This document shows, one piece after another, positions 1 to 10,421 of a stretch of 64,000 nt of DNA. The stretch is from Trichostrongylus colubriformis (Eukaryota > Nematoda > Chromadorea > Rhabditida > Trichostrongylidae), in NCBI GenBank assembly GCA_963978905.1, contig OZ022256.1, positions 1,657,501 through 1,721,500 of the forward strand, written 5' to 3'. The notes under the pieces were generated by a model that saw only the letters and a program-made list of their open reading frames with translations, did no database searches and was not told the DNA's origin. Made by a program: the position numbers and the translations under genes. Each line of letters starts with the position of its first letter. The stretch's first letter is position 1.

Positions 1-1221
1 AAAGAACACTATCCAAAGAAAAACAGCTTACTTGTCGCATTTCTGGCAGTGCAACTGGTCTATCGAACAAGTAGATGTATACCCATTTTCATGAAGCTTT
101 AGAAAGATGTCTTGAGCTATTCTAAACGAAATTCGATAACGGAACGTGAGTAAAAAAGTCAGCAGAGATACATCAGGTTGCCAGACTGAACAAGGGCTCT
201 CTAGACAATTCTAACTGACAAGAACAAAAAAAAACTCAATGACGTGGGGAACTTACTCGGTCTGCTGTGACGTTGTAGTTCGCCCGAACATGTCGAAATC
301 GATGTTGAACCACTCATAGATCTTCTTGTGTATAACATGGTATTTGTCACACACTTCTTTTGGTGTTAAACCTTCTTGGAGCGCCTAAACTGCGGAGACA
401 TAGCCATGGAAAAAATCAGCTGGTGGGAAACAAATGGTGCCTTCGTTTCCGTAGCAGTGCCATATTCGTCTGTGCCACAAACGTATAGTGTTTCATGACC
501 ACGCATACGGCAATACCTAGAATGTAGCAGTATGACTTTGATTAGTCAAAAAGTCATTGGAACAGGAGTGTTCTGTCCAATAATCTTGATGAAGCTTAAC
601 CAAAGTAGACAATGAGACTCCCTAGTTCGGGATGCATCGTTAGGACACTATTCTGCAACGCGGCATGCGATGCGACACGTGCGAGCAGGAGGCGACGAAT
701 ATATCTGGGTTCTGAAGCGATCACGTTCAAAATGAAGTGCATGCGAACTCAAAAGCATTAAGAGACGTGAGCTCACACGCACCGCGGCGCATGCCGCACT
801 GCATGATTTCGATCCAACGAAATATACCCCGCTGGTCCAACTTTTCTCCGAATATACTCATGTTATTGAGTGGGTGAAATATAACTACAAATTGTGAATA
901 ACTTACCTCGCGAATACGTCCGCGCTGAGGACGCATCCAATTATGTTACCCAAGTGAGGTACGTTGTTAACGTAGGGAAGAGCAGAGGTGATTAATATGT
1001 TTCTCTTTCCTTTCACAGGTACACGTCTAGAATTAAGGAACTTGTGGCAATACATCAAATACTGTTTGCTAGTATTTTCATATACTTACTAACGGATTCC
1101 TATGAAAAAGGGAACAGTACAGATAATGAAGCTGGACTCACGTTTCTTTTGGGGTTAATTTGTGGAACGTTGGATTCCGTGACCATGCTTCTCGGATTTC
1201 AGCAGCAAGCTGCGGATCCAT
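1..1221 (-). CDS. mars-1: Methionyl-tRNA synthetase, cytosolic, N-terminal part (runs off left edge)
   Basis: Class I aminoacyl-tRNA synthetase that charges tRNA-Met in the cytosol. Five minus-strand exons join in phase: 1226-1142, 1026-907, 516-441, 384-257 and 121-32; the last donor is at 31-30 and the gene continues beyond the edge. The joined protein shows the Rossmann start [12 protein letters not shown] followed by the HIGH-type motif HLGNIIG, then [25 protein letters not shown] and FDMFGRTTT, all hallmark MetRS blocks in the right order. The KMSKS loop and anticodon-binding domain lie outside the window. The first ATG is at 1221-1219, five bases after a TTTCCTAG acceptor, which suits an SL trans-splice site. 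Only about 30 residues precede the catalytic core, so there is no GST-like N-terminal domain as in vertebrate MetRS. The intron after exon 516-441 starts with GC instead of GT. Family call is very secure; the start is inferred. Confidence 0.93.
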
Positions 1222-1799
1222 ATTACCTAGGAAATGTAAGTGAATTGGCACTTCATAATGCTGTGGAAATCATTCAATCAATCAAGCATATATAAAGCAC
1301 ACCCACATATGTAAATATACATAAACAGACTAATTTCACGACGATCATTCCCCTAATTCACGTAGATCACTTGATTTGAGCGAATCAGAATTTCGGATCT
1401 TGAAGGTTCGTATGATCAGCTGATGGACGAAATAAAAATATGATTCGGACGACCCAATAATTTCACTGCTTGGGCCCTTTCAACTTTTGAGCAACAATTA
1501 ATCAGCCACGAATTTTCAGACAGCTGAGGACCGAGATGAGAAAAATCTTGAATTTTACAATATATTTATGATCTAAATGAATACGCAGAACATGAATGCC
1601 GAAAATAATTAATAGAATCGTCGTTAAAAGTACTAAGTTAAAGCGAAATCTAAAGGGACACCCGCAGTGTATCGTAAATCATATTATCCGGCGAGCAAGG
1701 CAGTTGAATGGACAGGGAGAGGCTGGTTTGGCTGCAAAGAGAAGCATTTAGCATACCCGTGGATACCTCGCATGACAGTCCACAGAATGACCTGCGTTA

Positions 1800-1950
1800 G
1801 GCTTCGCGATTTTCCGATTGTGCGATTTTGCGGTTTCGCGGCTTCGCACGCAAAGTTGCGGCATTGCACAATTTCAAACTCGTAGTATCGCGTGCGAAAG
1901 TGCGACGCCGCAAAATCGCAGATCGCAAAATCGCAGAATCGGAAAGTTTG
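1800..1950. repeat. Foldback MITE, GCGATTTTGCGG arms
   Basis: Left arm (about 1806-1852) and right arm (about 1892-1950) are imperfect reverse complements, both built from GATTTTGCG and TTCGCACGC words. A related but shorter copy is at about 4110-4215. No target duplication could be defined by eye. Confidence 0.6.
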
Positions 1951-2935
1951 ACGGTGGCTCATAGGCGTAAGAGGGAATGGGTCAGCACTGGATCAGTCCA
2001 CGATGCGACATGCGACAGTTCCATACAGGATCGCAGGAAACATTTTGAATCGCGTTCATACTTGGCGAATGGTCGTTGCGATCCGAATCAGCGCACTTGC
2101 CGCGCAAAACGCGCCATCTACACTGCTTGGGGCAGGTCCGCAGGTGATGGTCACCAAGTATGAACGTGTTATTATACGCTGAGTCCAGAAAATAAACTTT
2201 GTAGGTTACTGATGGTCAGTTAAATTCATTGTCAATTACACATGGGACTACTTGATCAGCAGGAAGAAGTAGAGCACCCGTATGGACCCCCAATGAGCAT
2301 ACAGTGCATTTCGGAGGCTTGATAGGGCGTGGCCTGAGTGGTGAGAGTGAGAGTGTGTGGCGGGATAAAGAGTTTCATACACGCTCACCCAGGTCCGTAG
2401 GCCGGGAGACGGAGTGCTGCCAAAGCTCCTCCATAAAAAGGCTTGGGCAAATCTGGAGAGCCCAGACGGCGAAGGACACGCCCCCAACGGTGAGCAACGG
2501 CCCATGCACCCCATTGGAAAATTAGCTGCAAGGGCCGCGCCAAAATACATACATCCCCGTAGGTCACGCCCTATTAAGCGCTCGAAATGGACTGTATATG
2601 GGCACTGCAACCAGTGGACCACAACCGTCCAGTTGTTCCTGAGATGATGCAATCTTCTGTGCTAAGACTATCTAATGGAGCAATGGGGTCTTATCAAAAG
2701 GAAATTACAAAAACAGCCAGTTTCTCATTCAAGATGTGAGGTGAGACCCATTCGAGGTGGCACATTTGCACGGAATAGAGGCTATCCACTGTGTGAGGTA
2801 CGTTACTCTGTGAGGCTAAAGCTAGTGATTCGAATGTCTCTGGTTGCTGGAAATCCCTTTTACTCTTAACTTACAAATTCATCGTTTTACTGAATTAGCC
2901 TATTACCTGGAAATTCCCCTAAGGTTGCCATCATA

Positions 2936-3056
2936 TCCAGCAATGGCGGCGGCAGGTATGGCTGCTTTGTCTCTGTATCTCCGCTCGTGCCACTCTGTCT
3001 CGCTGTTTGTGGTAGCAATCACGCTCTGCCGCCAGCGCCACCGCAGAGTATAAAGA
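2936..3056. repeat. GC-rich palindromic MITE, CATACTTTGCG family
   Basis: Contains the family's internal GGCGGCAGG..GGCTGC and CTCTGCCGCC..GCCACCGCAGAGTAT words in inverted order. Other copies in the window are at about 5214-5382, 6750-6965, 8327-8411, 8719-8848, 39986-40157, 47329-47492 and 55176-55249. Confidence 0.6.
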
Positions 3057-3469
3057 CGAAAGTGAATTTTCAAGGTTCCAGAGAACGGGATAGACTTGAC
3101 CAATATGTACACCCAAATGGTAAATCTATAAAAATGATCCACTATTCAAGATATGCCGTGCATCCAACATTTATTCACAATTTCGGAACAATACGATTTC
3201 CTGAAATCTGCTGCTTTTCTTCTGGAGCTTGTTAGGACGGTTTTTATCCGTTTTCGTCATCCTGAGAGAGTGTTTGTTCTCACGTGACGAATGGGCTGCT
3301 TTGATGGCTGCAAAGAGCAAAGATGGCTTTGATTCATCTGGGCAAAATTGATTGGGGTTACCGCTGAATTACCCATTTCGCCATTCATCCTTCCCTGCAG
3401 TACATAAGTCTAGTTGGACCTTGAGAGAAAGAGGGGAACGCTTTTTGGCTCATAAGTGACTATTTCAAG

Positions 3470-6400
3470 ATGAACTTGTTGTTGTTGCTCATCTTTGCTG
3501 CCATGGTCTCGTGCACACGACGAATCACCAAAGAGGAAAACGACATTATCCAAGTCAACTGCGGATTGCCCAAATTGAGTAAGTTATTATGTTTCCAGAA
3601 TGATTTTTGGTTGAAGATGTTCCGGCTTGTTACTCTGATGCATTGTTCAGAGTACGGTGCTGCTGGTGCGCGATTAGGTGGAATGAAGAAGATACGTATC
3701 GATCACGCGATCAATCGCGCGATCGCTCTATTGTCTGAAGCGTTCGGTCACCTTAGCGATACGCTCCTTCCTTTCCGTTGGGGCCACAATCAGCTGATCA
3801 CTTGGTGGCTTGAATCGGGTCTGTGCACTTATGACAAAAAATTCGCTTCGCGGCGTCACACTCGAGGCGCCATCAGCACGACTTGCCGAATCGATTGCCC
3901 TTGATAGCCCGGCAGAGCATGGCTGCGTCACCTCTGCACTTCCACCCATCACACTGCCTCCTCCACCACTGCCACACTGCTTCGCTTGGAGGCTGCCATG
4001 CCCTGCCACTGGTACTCGCACTCGCCGAGCCGCTCGCCGCGAGCGCACGCGATTTTCCGTTATAAGTGCACACACCCGCTTGAATCGCATATGCTATTAC
4101 CAACTCCGAACGCGACCTTCAGCTGCCGTCAGACTTTGCGATTTAGCGGCGTCGCACTTTCGCACGTGAGGTTGTTGCATTGCACAATCTCAAGGTCGGT
4201 ATCTGACGGCGCCCTTATACCTAATCTTCTATCATAACCCCAGATCAAGCACGGTGAAGGAGTTGATGTCATTTGGCGCCATTCCTCGCACACAGTACAT
4301 ACTAGGCAAAACGTAAGATGGAAGAACCTAATTTGGACTCGAGATCAGTCATTGAAAAGCTGAAAGACACTGCTAGGGCGAATTTTGGCAGACTACGTAA
4401 TAACCAGTCTTGGCTACTCCATGTGCTTCACACGGCAATTTACCTGAAGCCACGGTCATACTTTGCGCACCGACGCCGATACTGCCGGTGTTTGCGTCAA
4501 ATTGACGCCGGCGTCAGGATCATGTGCTCGCCACCGACCACGGCGTCAATCTGATAACGCGCTCCGTTTGCAAAACGTTCTACCCAACCACACTACAGTA
4601 TGGTGATTGAATAAGAATTCGTATTTCGGCATAGGATCAAACTATGCATTATCGCTGAGTATAAAAGCAACTTTACAGCTCAACCTATGACACTGCTACT
4701 CTAATAATACAGCTGCTTAAGCGATAGATATAAAAAGAAAAAGAAAATATCAGGAGGAGCGAAATGCGAGGTTGCAACTCGCCCACACGTGCAGTACAAA
4801 ATTCAGCTATAGTAAAGAAACATGGCAAACATCGTTACAGGTATTTCAGGGAAAAAGCACCATCCTTTAGAAGCAAGAAATAAGCTGATAGACAAGTATC
4901 CTTGGAGTGTTTTTATACAAGTCAACTCCTCAGGTTATCTATTTTGTAATTTGTAAAACATATGATTCAGTACAAAGATTGGAAGCAATGTAAGCTTCCA
5001 TTTTGGTCCCAATCAATGGAATAAAGGCACTCACACTGGGTTACATGACTCAATCCAAATTGGGAGCTTGGGTGCTATGTGATAGCCGGAGAGGACAACT
5101 CGTTTCACCTTGTACTGTAACATGCTTTTACACGGATGTTGAACAGAGACATCACCTTTACAAGATCATACATGTATCATATAATGTGCACTGAAGACAT
5201 GTCGTCATGTAAAGCCGCGTTCATACTTTGCGGTGCCAGCGACAGGGCGTGGCTGCTGTCTCTGCTTCTCCGCTTGTGCCACCCTTTCCGTTGCCTGCGT
5301 CGTCTCTGCACCTCCCCCTGCCGCGCTGCCTCGCTGCCTGTGAACACAGCTACGCTCTACCTGCGCAATGTATGAACGCGGACTTGGCTAACACCCTCCG
5401 AATAGAGCTGTGCGCTTTTTTTCGCGGACCCTTTTCAAAATATTGTATCATGAATTCACAGGGACAAACAGTAGTTGTGATGGAAATCTGATATCGTTTC
5501 GCCATCTCCTGACGACAGCGAGGTGTGTGGTAGAGGAAAAGCCATCGACTTTCTGTAGCAGCACACATTCGTCGACGGACTTGTGAGTTGTATCTGTTAC
5601 GAAGGGAATCGTAAGGCAGCGTTCATAGTTTTGGATTTACGAAATAGCAGAATTGCTGAAAATGATAAAGATACGTACCGATTGGGAGAATTACGGAAAT
5701 GCGGACATGGAGAACCGTGGAATTCGTGGGGAAGCATTAGATACGTATTGATTTCCAGGCTACGAAGAGACGAGAGGATTAGAGGAACTAACAAAGGAGG
5801 AGGGAAATGTCGTCATTTCTGCGAATTCCGCAACTCCGTATTTTTCTCTCGATCGATTCGTATCTATTCCTTTCCTTAATTCCGCAGATTTCGCAAATCT
5901 CCATATCGATACCTATCTCATTCTTTTCCACCTATTCGGCAATTCTGCAGTTCAGCAAATTCTGAATGGTGCTATCGCAATAAGGGGTGGGGGGCATCTT
6001 ATTAAAAGTTGCTCATCACAGCATCTTATAGGGATCTTTGAAGGGTCAATCTGCATATTTATGCGTATATTTTTGTCAAAGTCCTAGTGGAAGAAAGAAG
6101 GCTTTCCCCCACTAGGCTTAGATCAAAATCATGTCCATAGTGGGATGCCCCCCCCCTCCATTGCGGTAGCACTTTCTAGAGCTATGAAAGCTGCTTAACG
6201 AATCTTTTTGATGCAATTTTAGAAAACCAGTGCTAAAGGACATAGAAATTTTCTCGTTGTATGTCGGCAGCAAATGCCGTGGAAGTGGTTCGTGTGCAAA
6301 ACGACACAGTGTGACTAAGGTGGGAAGGGTGCGAATCTCTTGGGTTTGTGTCGTCCGCTGCTTGAATGCTCAAAAGAATAATCCTTGAAATGCCCATTTT

Positions 6401-9045
6401 TTATAGGTATGGGTGAATGAGAAATACCTGTACTGCAGTGATTTTCATGACACTGCAATTCTTGAATTCGAAGACGACGTCTCAATCAAGGAGGCTTCTC
6501 CAATTTGTTTGCCCGAAAAGAATCTCAAGCTTGATAAGAAGATGAAAACAATTGTGCTCAAAAGCAATGGTAAAGAAAAGTTTATCTTTAGTGAAAATTA
6601 AAAAAACCAAATTATTCGGACCGCGTTCATACTTGGCGTTTTTGGCGATTCGAGTATTCAGTGGAAAGGAAGGGGTAGATATTGTTCAAATAGATATCGA
6701 CCAGAATAGCGAAAAGTGGACGGCCCACCACCGACTTTTACACTGTTAGATCGCTTTCATACTTTGTGGCACCGGCGTCCAGCGCGAATCCTGCCGCGCT
6801 TTGGCACTATGCCAAGGTTCTCACCAGGAATCGAATCTAGCCACGACTATCTGTAGTATGGCTCGGTGGAGTGCTCCAAGAATAGCGTTTCGCAGTGATG
6901 CCGACGTTGCCGGCGGCGAGCACCCGAGTGGCCGCTTCTACTGCAAAGTATGAGAGCGGTCCCATTTTCCTGGAACAGGGGCACCTGGGTGGGGGGTCGA
7001 TAGGTCGAATTTCCGCGCGTCCGCCCGCGGCGAGCAGTGGAGCAAGTACGAGCCATTTGGAATTGCGCTCGGGACGCAATGGGCTGATACCGTGAGGGAC
7101 CTTTGAAGGTGAGCGAACTCCCGAAGCTTTCAGCTTGCAATCTTTAAAGGTCCCTTACGGTACCAGCCCATTGTATCTTGAGTGGAATTCCCAACGGCTC
7201 GTATTGACAGCGCCGCGAGTGCGACGCCGCAAGCGAAAATTCGACCTATCGACTCCCACCCGGGGGCACCTATTACTGGTGTCTAAATTTTTTCGTGAAT
7301 TACCGACTGTGACGAAACGCTGAGTATGATCGTGGACTTAGCGTCGACGAATCTACTGCTCAACGCCACGCATTCCGCTTCCATTGGAATTGTTAGGCTT
7401 TTCTTGGTCGTCATGGCCAGTTTCTGTTTTCGGCAGAACATTAATCAATGAGCTACATAGTTGTACGTGATCTTGGAAGATACTCAAGTGACGTAATTTT
7501 TTGACTGGCGCATCATGAACGAGTTGTCTGTTTCTGAAGATGATTCAATGCTTCGCGTCACAGCCGGCGGCAGTGACGCTTGCTGTTGCGACGGCAGAGA
7601 CGCGGAGTATGAAATCAACCACTGTTGGCAGCAGTGCCGAGTGTGAGCAGCTCGCGACCTTTTTAGGAAGTGTCAATGATCCTGAGAGTCGCTCCATGAA
7701 GGTGCAGAAATTTTCGGAGCATAATGAAGAGAGAAAGTTGCATCAAATCATAACAAACAGAACCGAAGAGGAAAAGTCTGAATGCATGGTGAGCAGAAAA
7801 GCCGATAGAAACATATATGTCTAAGGAGAAATTCTTTTTTCGAATATGTACATGATCTAATCTGATAATTGTATGACTGTAGGAAGGTGGTGGCGGTCCG
7901 CTGTTCCAGCTAACCCAATGGAGACGTAATACGCTTGTGGGAGTTCGATCCCCGAGCGATTGCAAATCGAACAGTAAGGGAGGTGGGATCTTGAAATAAT
8001 TTTAAAAATTTCCTCAAACATCTTAATGATCCTTTATTCCAATTTCAATAGGTAACAACACCCGATTCGCTGATATTCGATACCAAATCGATTGGATCTG
8101 CGCCACAATAGGTAAGCGAGAAGCATCCAGTGATGACAAGCTTCTTTTTGAAATGCTTTTTGGCATACAAAAGCTAAGCAGGTCCATGAAGTGGATCGTG
8201 GAACCACTCAATGTTGAAATGAGCATCTCTATCCCTAATTCCTCACTTCATTTTCTTATGCCGATCGATCAGTAAGCTTTGCACGAGTGGCGTTGTAAAA
8301 GACTAAACTTTGTTACACTTTCAGGACACGTTCATACTTTGCGCCGGCAGGCGGAGACGCAGAAAAATGCAGCCACGCTCTGCCGCCGGCACTGCAAAGT
8401 ATGAACGCGACCTAAATCGAGCGTCGCTATTCCCCGAGAGTTTCTGTTGTTCAAATTTTTCCCGTGCGCACTTTCGAATGCTAATCAGGATACGTACAGG
8501 TGCTACACTAGTAAGGAAATAGAGGCATTTGACTGAGCTTTACATACAGTGCATATGCCAGGGAGTGGTTAGGTGTGTCTCACGGACTGTGTTGTAGTGC
8601 GGCTTCGACTGCGTGCGTATAACACTTGTGCGCTACAACCTCGTGAGAAAATCTTATCTTGATAAGCTAAAACATGCATTGCGGTCGAATCACGCTAAAC
8701 ACCCCCTTCTCTCTAAGACCGTGTTCATACCCAGCGTCGGCAGGACGTGGCTGCGTTCACAGGCAGCGAGGTGGGGTGGCATAGGCAGAGACGTGGAGAA
8801 ACACTGCCATGCCCTGCCGCCGGCACCGCAGAGTATGAATGCGGCCTGAATACTCACTTGAGGGCGCTTTTGTAAGATTTGTAGTTTTCGATTTCAACTT
8901 TTTCCTTTCCCATATGCTCTTTTAAATTCCATTTATAGGAGTCTGTCCTGCAAATTTGAAGACTGAAAGTTGTGACGAGTCAAAGGGAGAGATATGTGGT
9001 CATACATTTTTAGTTTTGTTACTCAATGGCACTGATACAAACTAA
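3470..9045 (+). CDS. Secreted trypsin-like serine protease homologue, catalytic His and Ser lost (9 exons, 320 aa)
   Basis: S1 (chymotrypsin-fold) family protein, predicted secreted and non-catalytic. Exons: 3470-3578, 4841-4933, 5462-5582, 6223-6319, 6407-6569, 7667-7788, 7883-7973, 8052-8111, 8939-9045; every junction has GT donor, AG acceptor and matching phase, total 963 nt. Residues 1-15 form a signal peptide (MNLLLLLIFAAMVSC), followed by a Cys-Gly propeptide typical of nematode S1 proteins and a YPWSVFIQV strand. The LISPRHILTAAHC-type block is present as LISFRHLLTTARC, so the His57 position is Arg88. Asp102 is kept (HDTAILEF, Asp155), with ICLP after it. The GDSGGPL block reads EGGGGPL, so the Ser195 position is Gly238. 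The C-terminal helix is recognisable (YQIDWICATIG), followed by a Cys-rich tail. The segment that normally holds Cys182 and Cys191 is missing between exons 6 and 7. Introns are full of MITEs. A regulatory or binding role is inference; the exon chain is strong. Confidence 0.88.
3810..4087. repeat. Foldback MITE, GTCGAATTTTCGC-related family, in intron 1
   Basis: Left arm has GTGCACTTATGAC and TTCGCTTCGCGGCGTC; right arm has the reverse complement words around GATTTTCCGTTATAAGTGCAC. Same internal vocabulary as copies near 6975-7275, 11930-12225, 22545-22745, 37060-37400, 46998-47227, 51080-51480 and 63700-63960. Confidence 0.6.
5214..5382. repeat. Palindromic MITE, CATACTTTGCG family, in intron 2
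   Basis: Begins GCCGCGTTCATACTTTGCG and ends TGCGCAATGTATGAACGCGG, inverted termini of about 20 bp. It lies between exons 2 and 3 of the protease homologue without touching a splice site. Confidence 0.75.
6750..6965. repeat. Palindromic MITE, CATACTTTGCG family, in intron 5
   Basis: Termini GATCGCTTTCATACTTTG and CAAAGTATGAGAGCGGTC are inverted. The interior carries a different filler (AAGGTTCTCACCAGGAATCG) related to a sequence near 42030-42075, so this family accepts unrelated cores. Confidence 0.65.
6975..7275. repeat. Foldback MITE, GTCGAATTTTCGC family, in intron 5
   Basis: Left arm GGGTGGGGGGTCGATAGGTC and right arm GACCTATCGACTCCCACCC are reverse complements; inner words such as GGGACGCAATGGGCTG and CAGCCCATTG also pair. 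About 300 bp with arms of about 130 bp. Confidence 0.75.
8327..8411. repeat. Short palindromic MITE, CATACTTTGCG family, in intron 8
   Basis: Termini GACACGTTCATACTTTGCG and TGCAAAGTATGAACGCGACC. About 85 bp in total, lying in the last intron of the protease homologue. Confidence 0.75.
8719..8848. repeat. Palindromic MITE, CATACTTTGCG family, in intron 8
   Basis: Termini GACCGTGTTCATAC and GAGTATGAATGCGGCC; interior GGCAGGACGTGGCTGCG with partner words ending in CCTGCCGCCGGCAC. Confidence 0.7.
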
Positions 9046-9070
9046 CGATGCTGAGCAGTGAATGTACGAA

Positions 9071-9076
9071 AATAAA
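9071..9076 (+). terminator. Polyadenylation signal AATAAA of protease homologue
   Basis: AATAAA lies 26 bp past the TAA stop at 9043-9045, a normal 3' UTR length for a nematode gene. Confidence 0.65.
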
Positions 9077-9530
9077 CAACACAACAAACAGATTGTTTTT
9101 AAATAAATAGTTGCATGTATCCCGAACTGGTCTACTTTCAACATTCATAGCAAGCCTACAATGGAACCATCAAAGCAATTAGCGCGCATGGCGGCGCCAT
9201 CGGCGGGCGCGGTGACCTAAAGGGACAACCCAGGTGCCTTGAATGATGAGAACAATGACGCAGGCATGGTTCATCATTTATATTGGGCGTAATATGTTAT
9301 ATTTTCGTAACTGCAAAGTATGCTCCAACGCCCACTACCAGGGTACATCCGGCGCAGGGATTCCGACAGGGAGGTCGTATTGACCGGGCATCAGGGTAGA
9401 TCGTACCTGCAGAGGTCAGCGATAAGCACTAGGGCCTGAACTGTCAAGGAACATGTAAGAAGCGAAGGGAATTTCACAGCGAATAGATGTGAGAAATATG
9501 AAATGAATAATATTCTGCTCCAGTTAATAA
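9077..9530. other. Intergenic, nothing recognised
   Basis: No exon with family resemblance. A GCAAAGTATG word near 9313 suggests a decayed half of a CATACTTTGCG repeat. Confidence 0.5.
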
Positions 9531-9532
9531 TA

Positions 9533-10419
9533 TTAGGTTGTCCCAAAAGTCTTGTCGTATTTTTTTCGATCATCACTTTTTATTTTTTTTCGTCCAACAA
9601 ATAACAATTAGGCAACAACGTAGTAACCATTGTTATCGGCAACCCTCTGCTACTTTATAGGAAAATCGTTGATTCCCTCCTCCCAGAATTCTGGGTTCTG
9701 AGAGTCGAAGAAGTCAGCGATCACCTTCGCAAGTCATAATCAAGGAATTTTCTCTTGGCCAGGAAGGATTCGAGAGGATGGGTAAGGTGTTGGTCAGAAA
9801 GGGCAATGTCTGGAGTGTATGGCGGGTGGGGCAGGATATCCCAGCCGAGCTCGTAGCTTGGCCTGGGCACATTTCGCGAAATCGGAGGAAATTGGAGCGG
9901 GCGTCGTCATGTAGGAGGGTGACCACGGACCTTTTACGGCGCTTTTCTCGAACAGCGACGGCGAGCTGCTGGAGCTGGTGGGTGCATAGGGTAGCGGTGA
10001 CTGTCTCGCCTTGTACCAGCACCTCGCGGAAAAGCATTCCTTCCGCGTCCCAGAACCAGCACAGTCCCAAGCGTGGTTTGCCTTTCATGTCAATCTCGCC
10101 GTTGCTGAAGCTGACGAACCAGCGGCGCACGGTCACGTAGCTCACACATCCCTTGCCCAATGCAGCGCTGATGGAGTGGCAAGCTTCCGTCGTTTGGTGC
10201 CGCAAGACCGCTCATAATAGATGACACCGCGAGTTGGGTGGGTATCGACAACGGGCATTGTAGCTCTCCCCACGGGATCTGGTGGGTCAATTGAATTTTC
10301 CTAGAACTTAGGGAACGTTCTAACATATTCCTGAACCGCCTGGACCTGCCTCGAAGTGAACAGGAGTTACTGATTTTTTTTTTTTGGAAAAATACGACAA
10401 GACTTTTGGGACAACCTAA
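9533..10419 (-). mobile_element. Degenerate mariner transposon (887 bp)
   Basis: Perfect 32-bp terminal inverted repeats start TTAGGTTGTCCCAAAAG (9533-9564 and 10388-10419) and are flanked by TA on both sides (9531-9532, 10420-10421). A full mariner is about 1.3 kb, so internal sequence is lost. The transposase reads on the minus strand. Confidence 0.88.
9690..10260 (-). pseudogene. Mariner transposase remnant
   Basis: Pieces of mariner transposase occur in order but in different frames: an IYYE block near 10230, VTVRRWF with GEIDMKGKPR near 10110, LLHDDARS near 9920 (equivalent of HDNARPH), then HPPYTPDIALSD and FLDYD near 9800-9730, which is the block with the third catalytic Asp. Several frameshifts and internal deletion show it cannot encode an active enzyme. 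Confidence 0.8.
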
Positions 10420-10421
10420 TA

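Larger units (their letters stand above)
1222..3469. other. Intergenic region between divergent MetRS and protease-homologue genes
   Basis: No convincing exon is seen. It separates the start of the minus-strand MetRS gene from the start of the plus-strand protease homologue, so promoters of both should lie here. It holds an imperfect inverted repeat at about 1800-1950 (arms rich in GCGATTTTGCGG) and a copy of the CATACTTTGCG-type palindromic repeat at about 2936-3056. The segment 2248-2650 has long open frames on both strands, but with no family resemblance or splice context. Confidence 0.6.

Noticed and set aside
1019..1235. Plus-strand open frame with acceptor and donor-like ends and two hydrophobic stretches
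   Set aside because: It is antisense to two MetRS exons (1142-1226 and 907-1026) that have clear family identity and matching phases.
2248..2652. 134-codon minus-strand frame
   Set aside because: Composition is repetitive, open frames exist on both strands, and no family motif or splice context was found.
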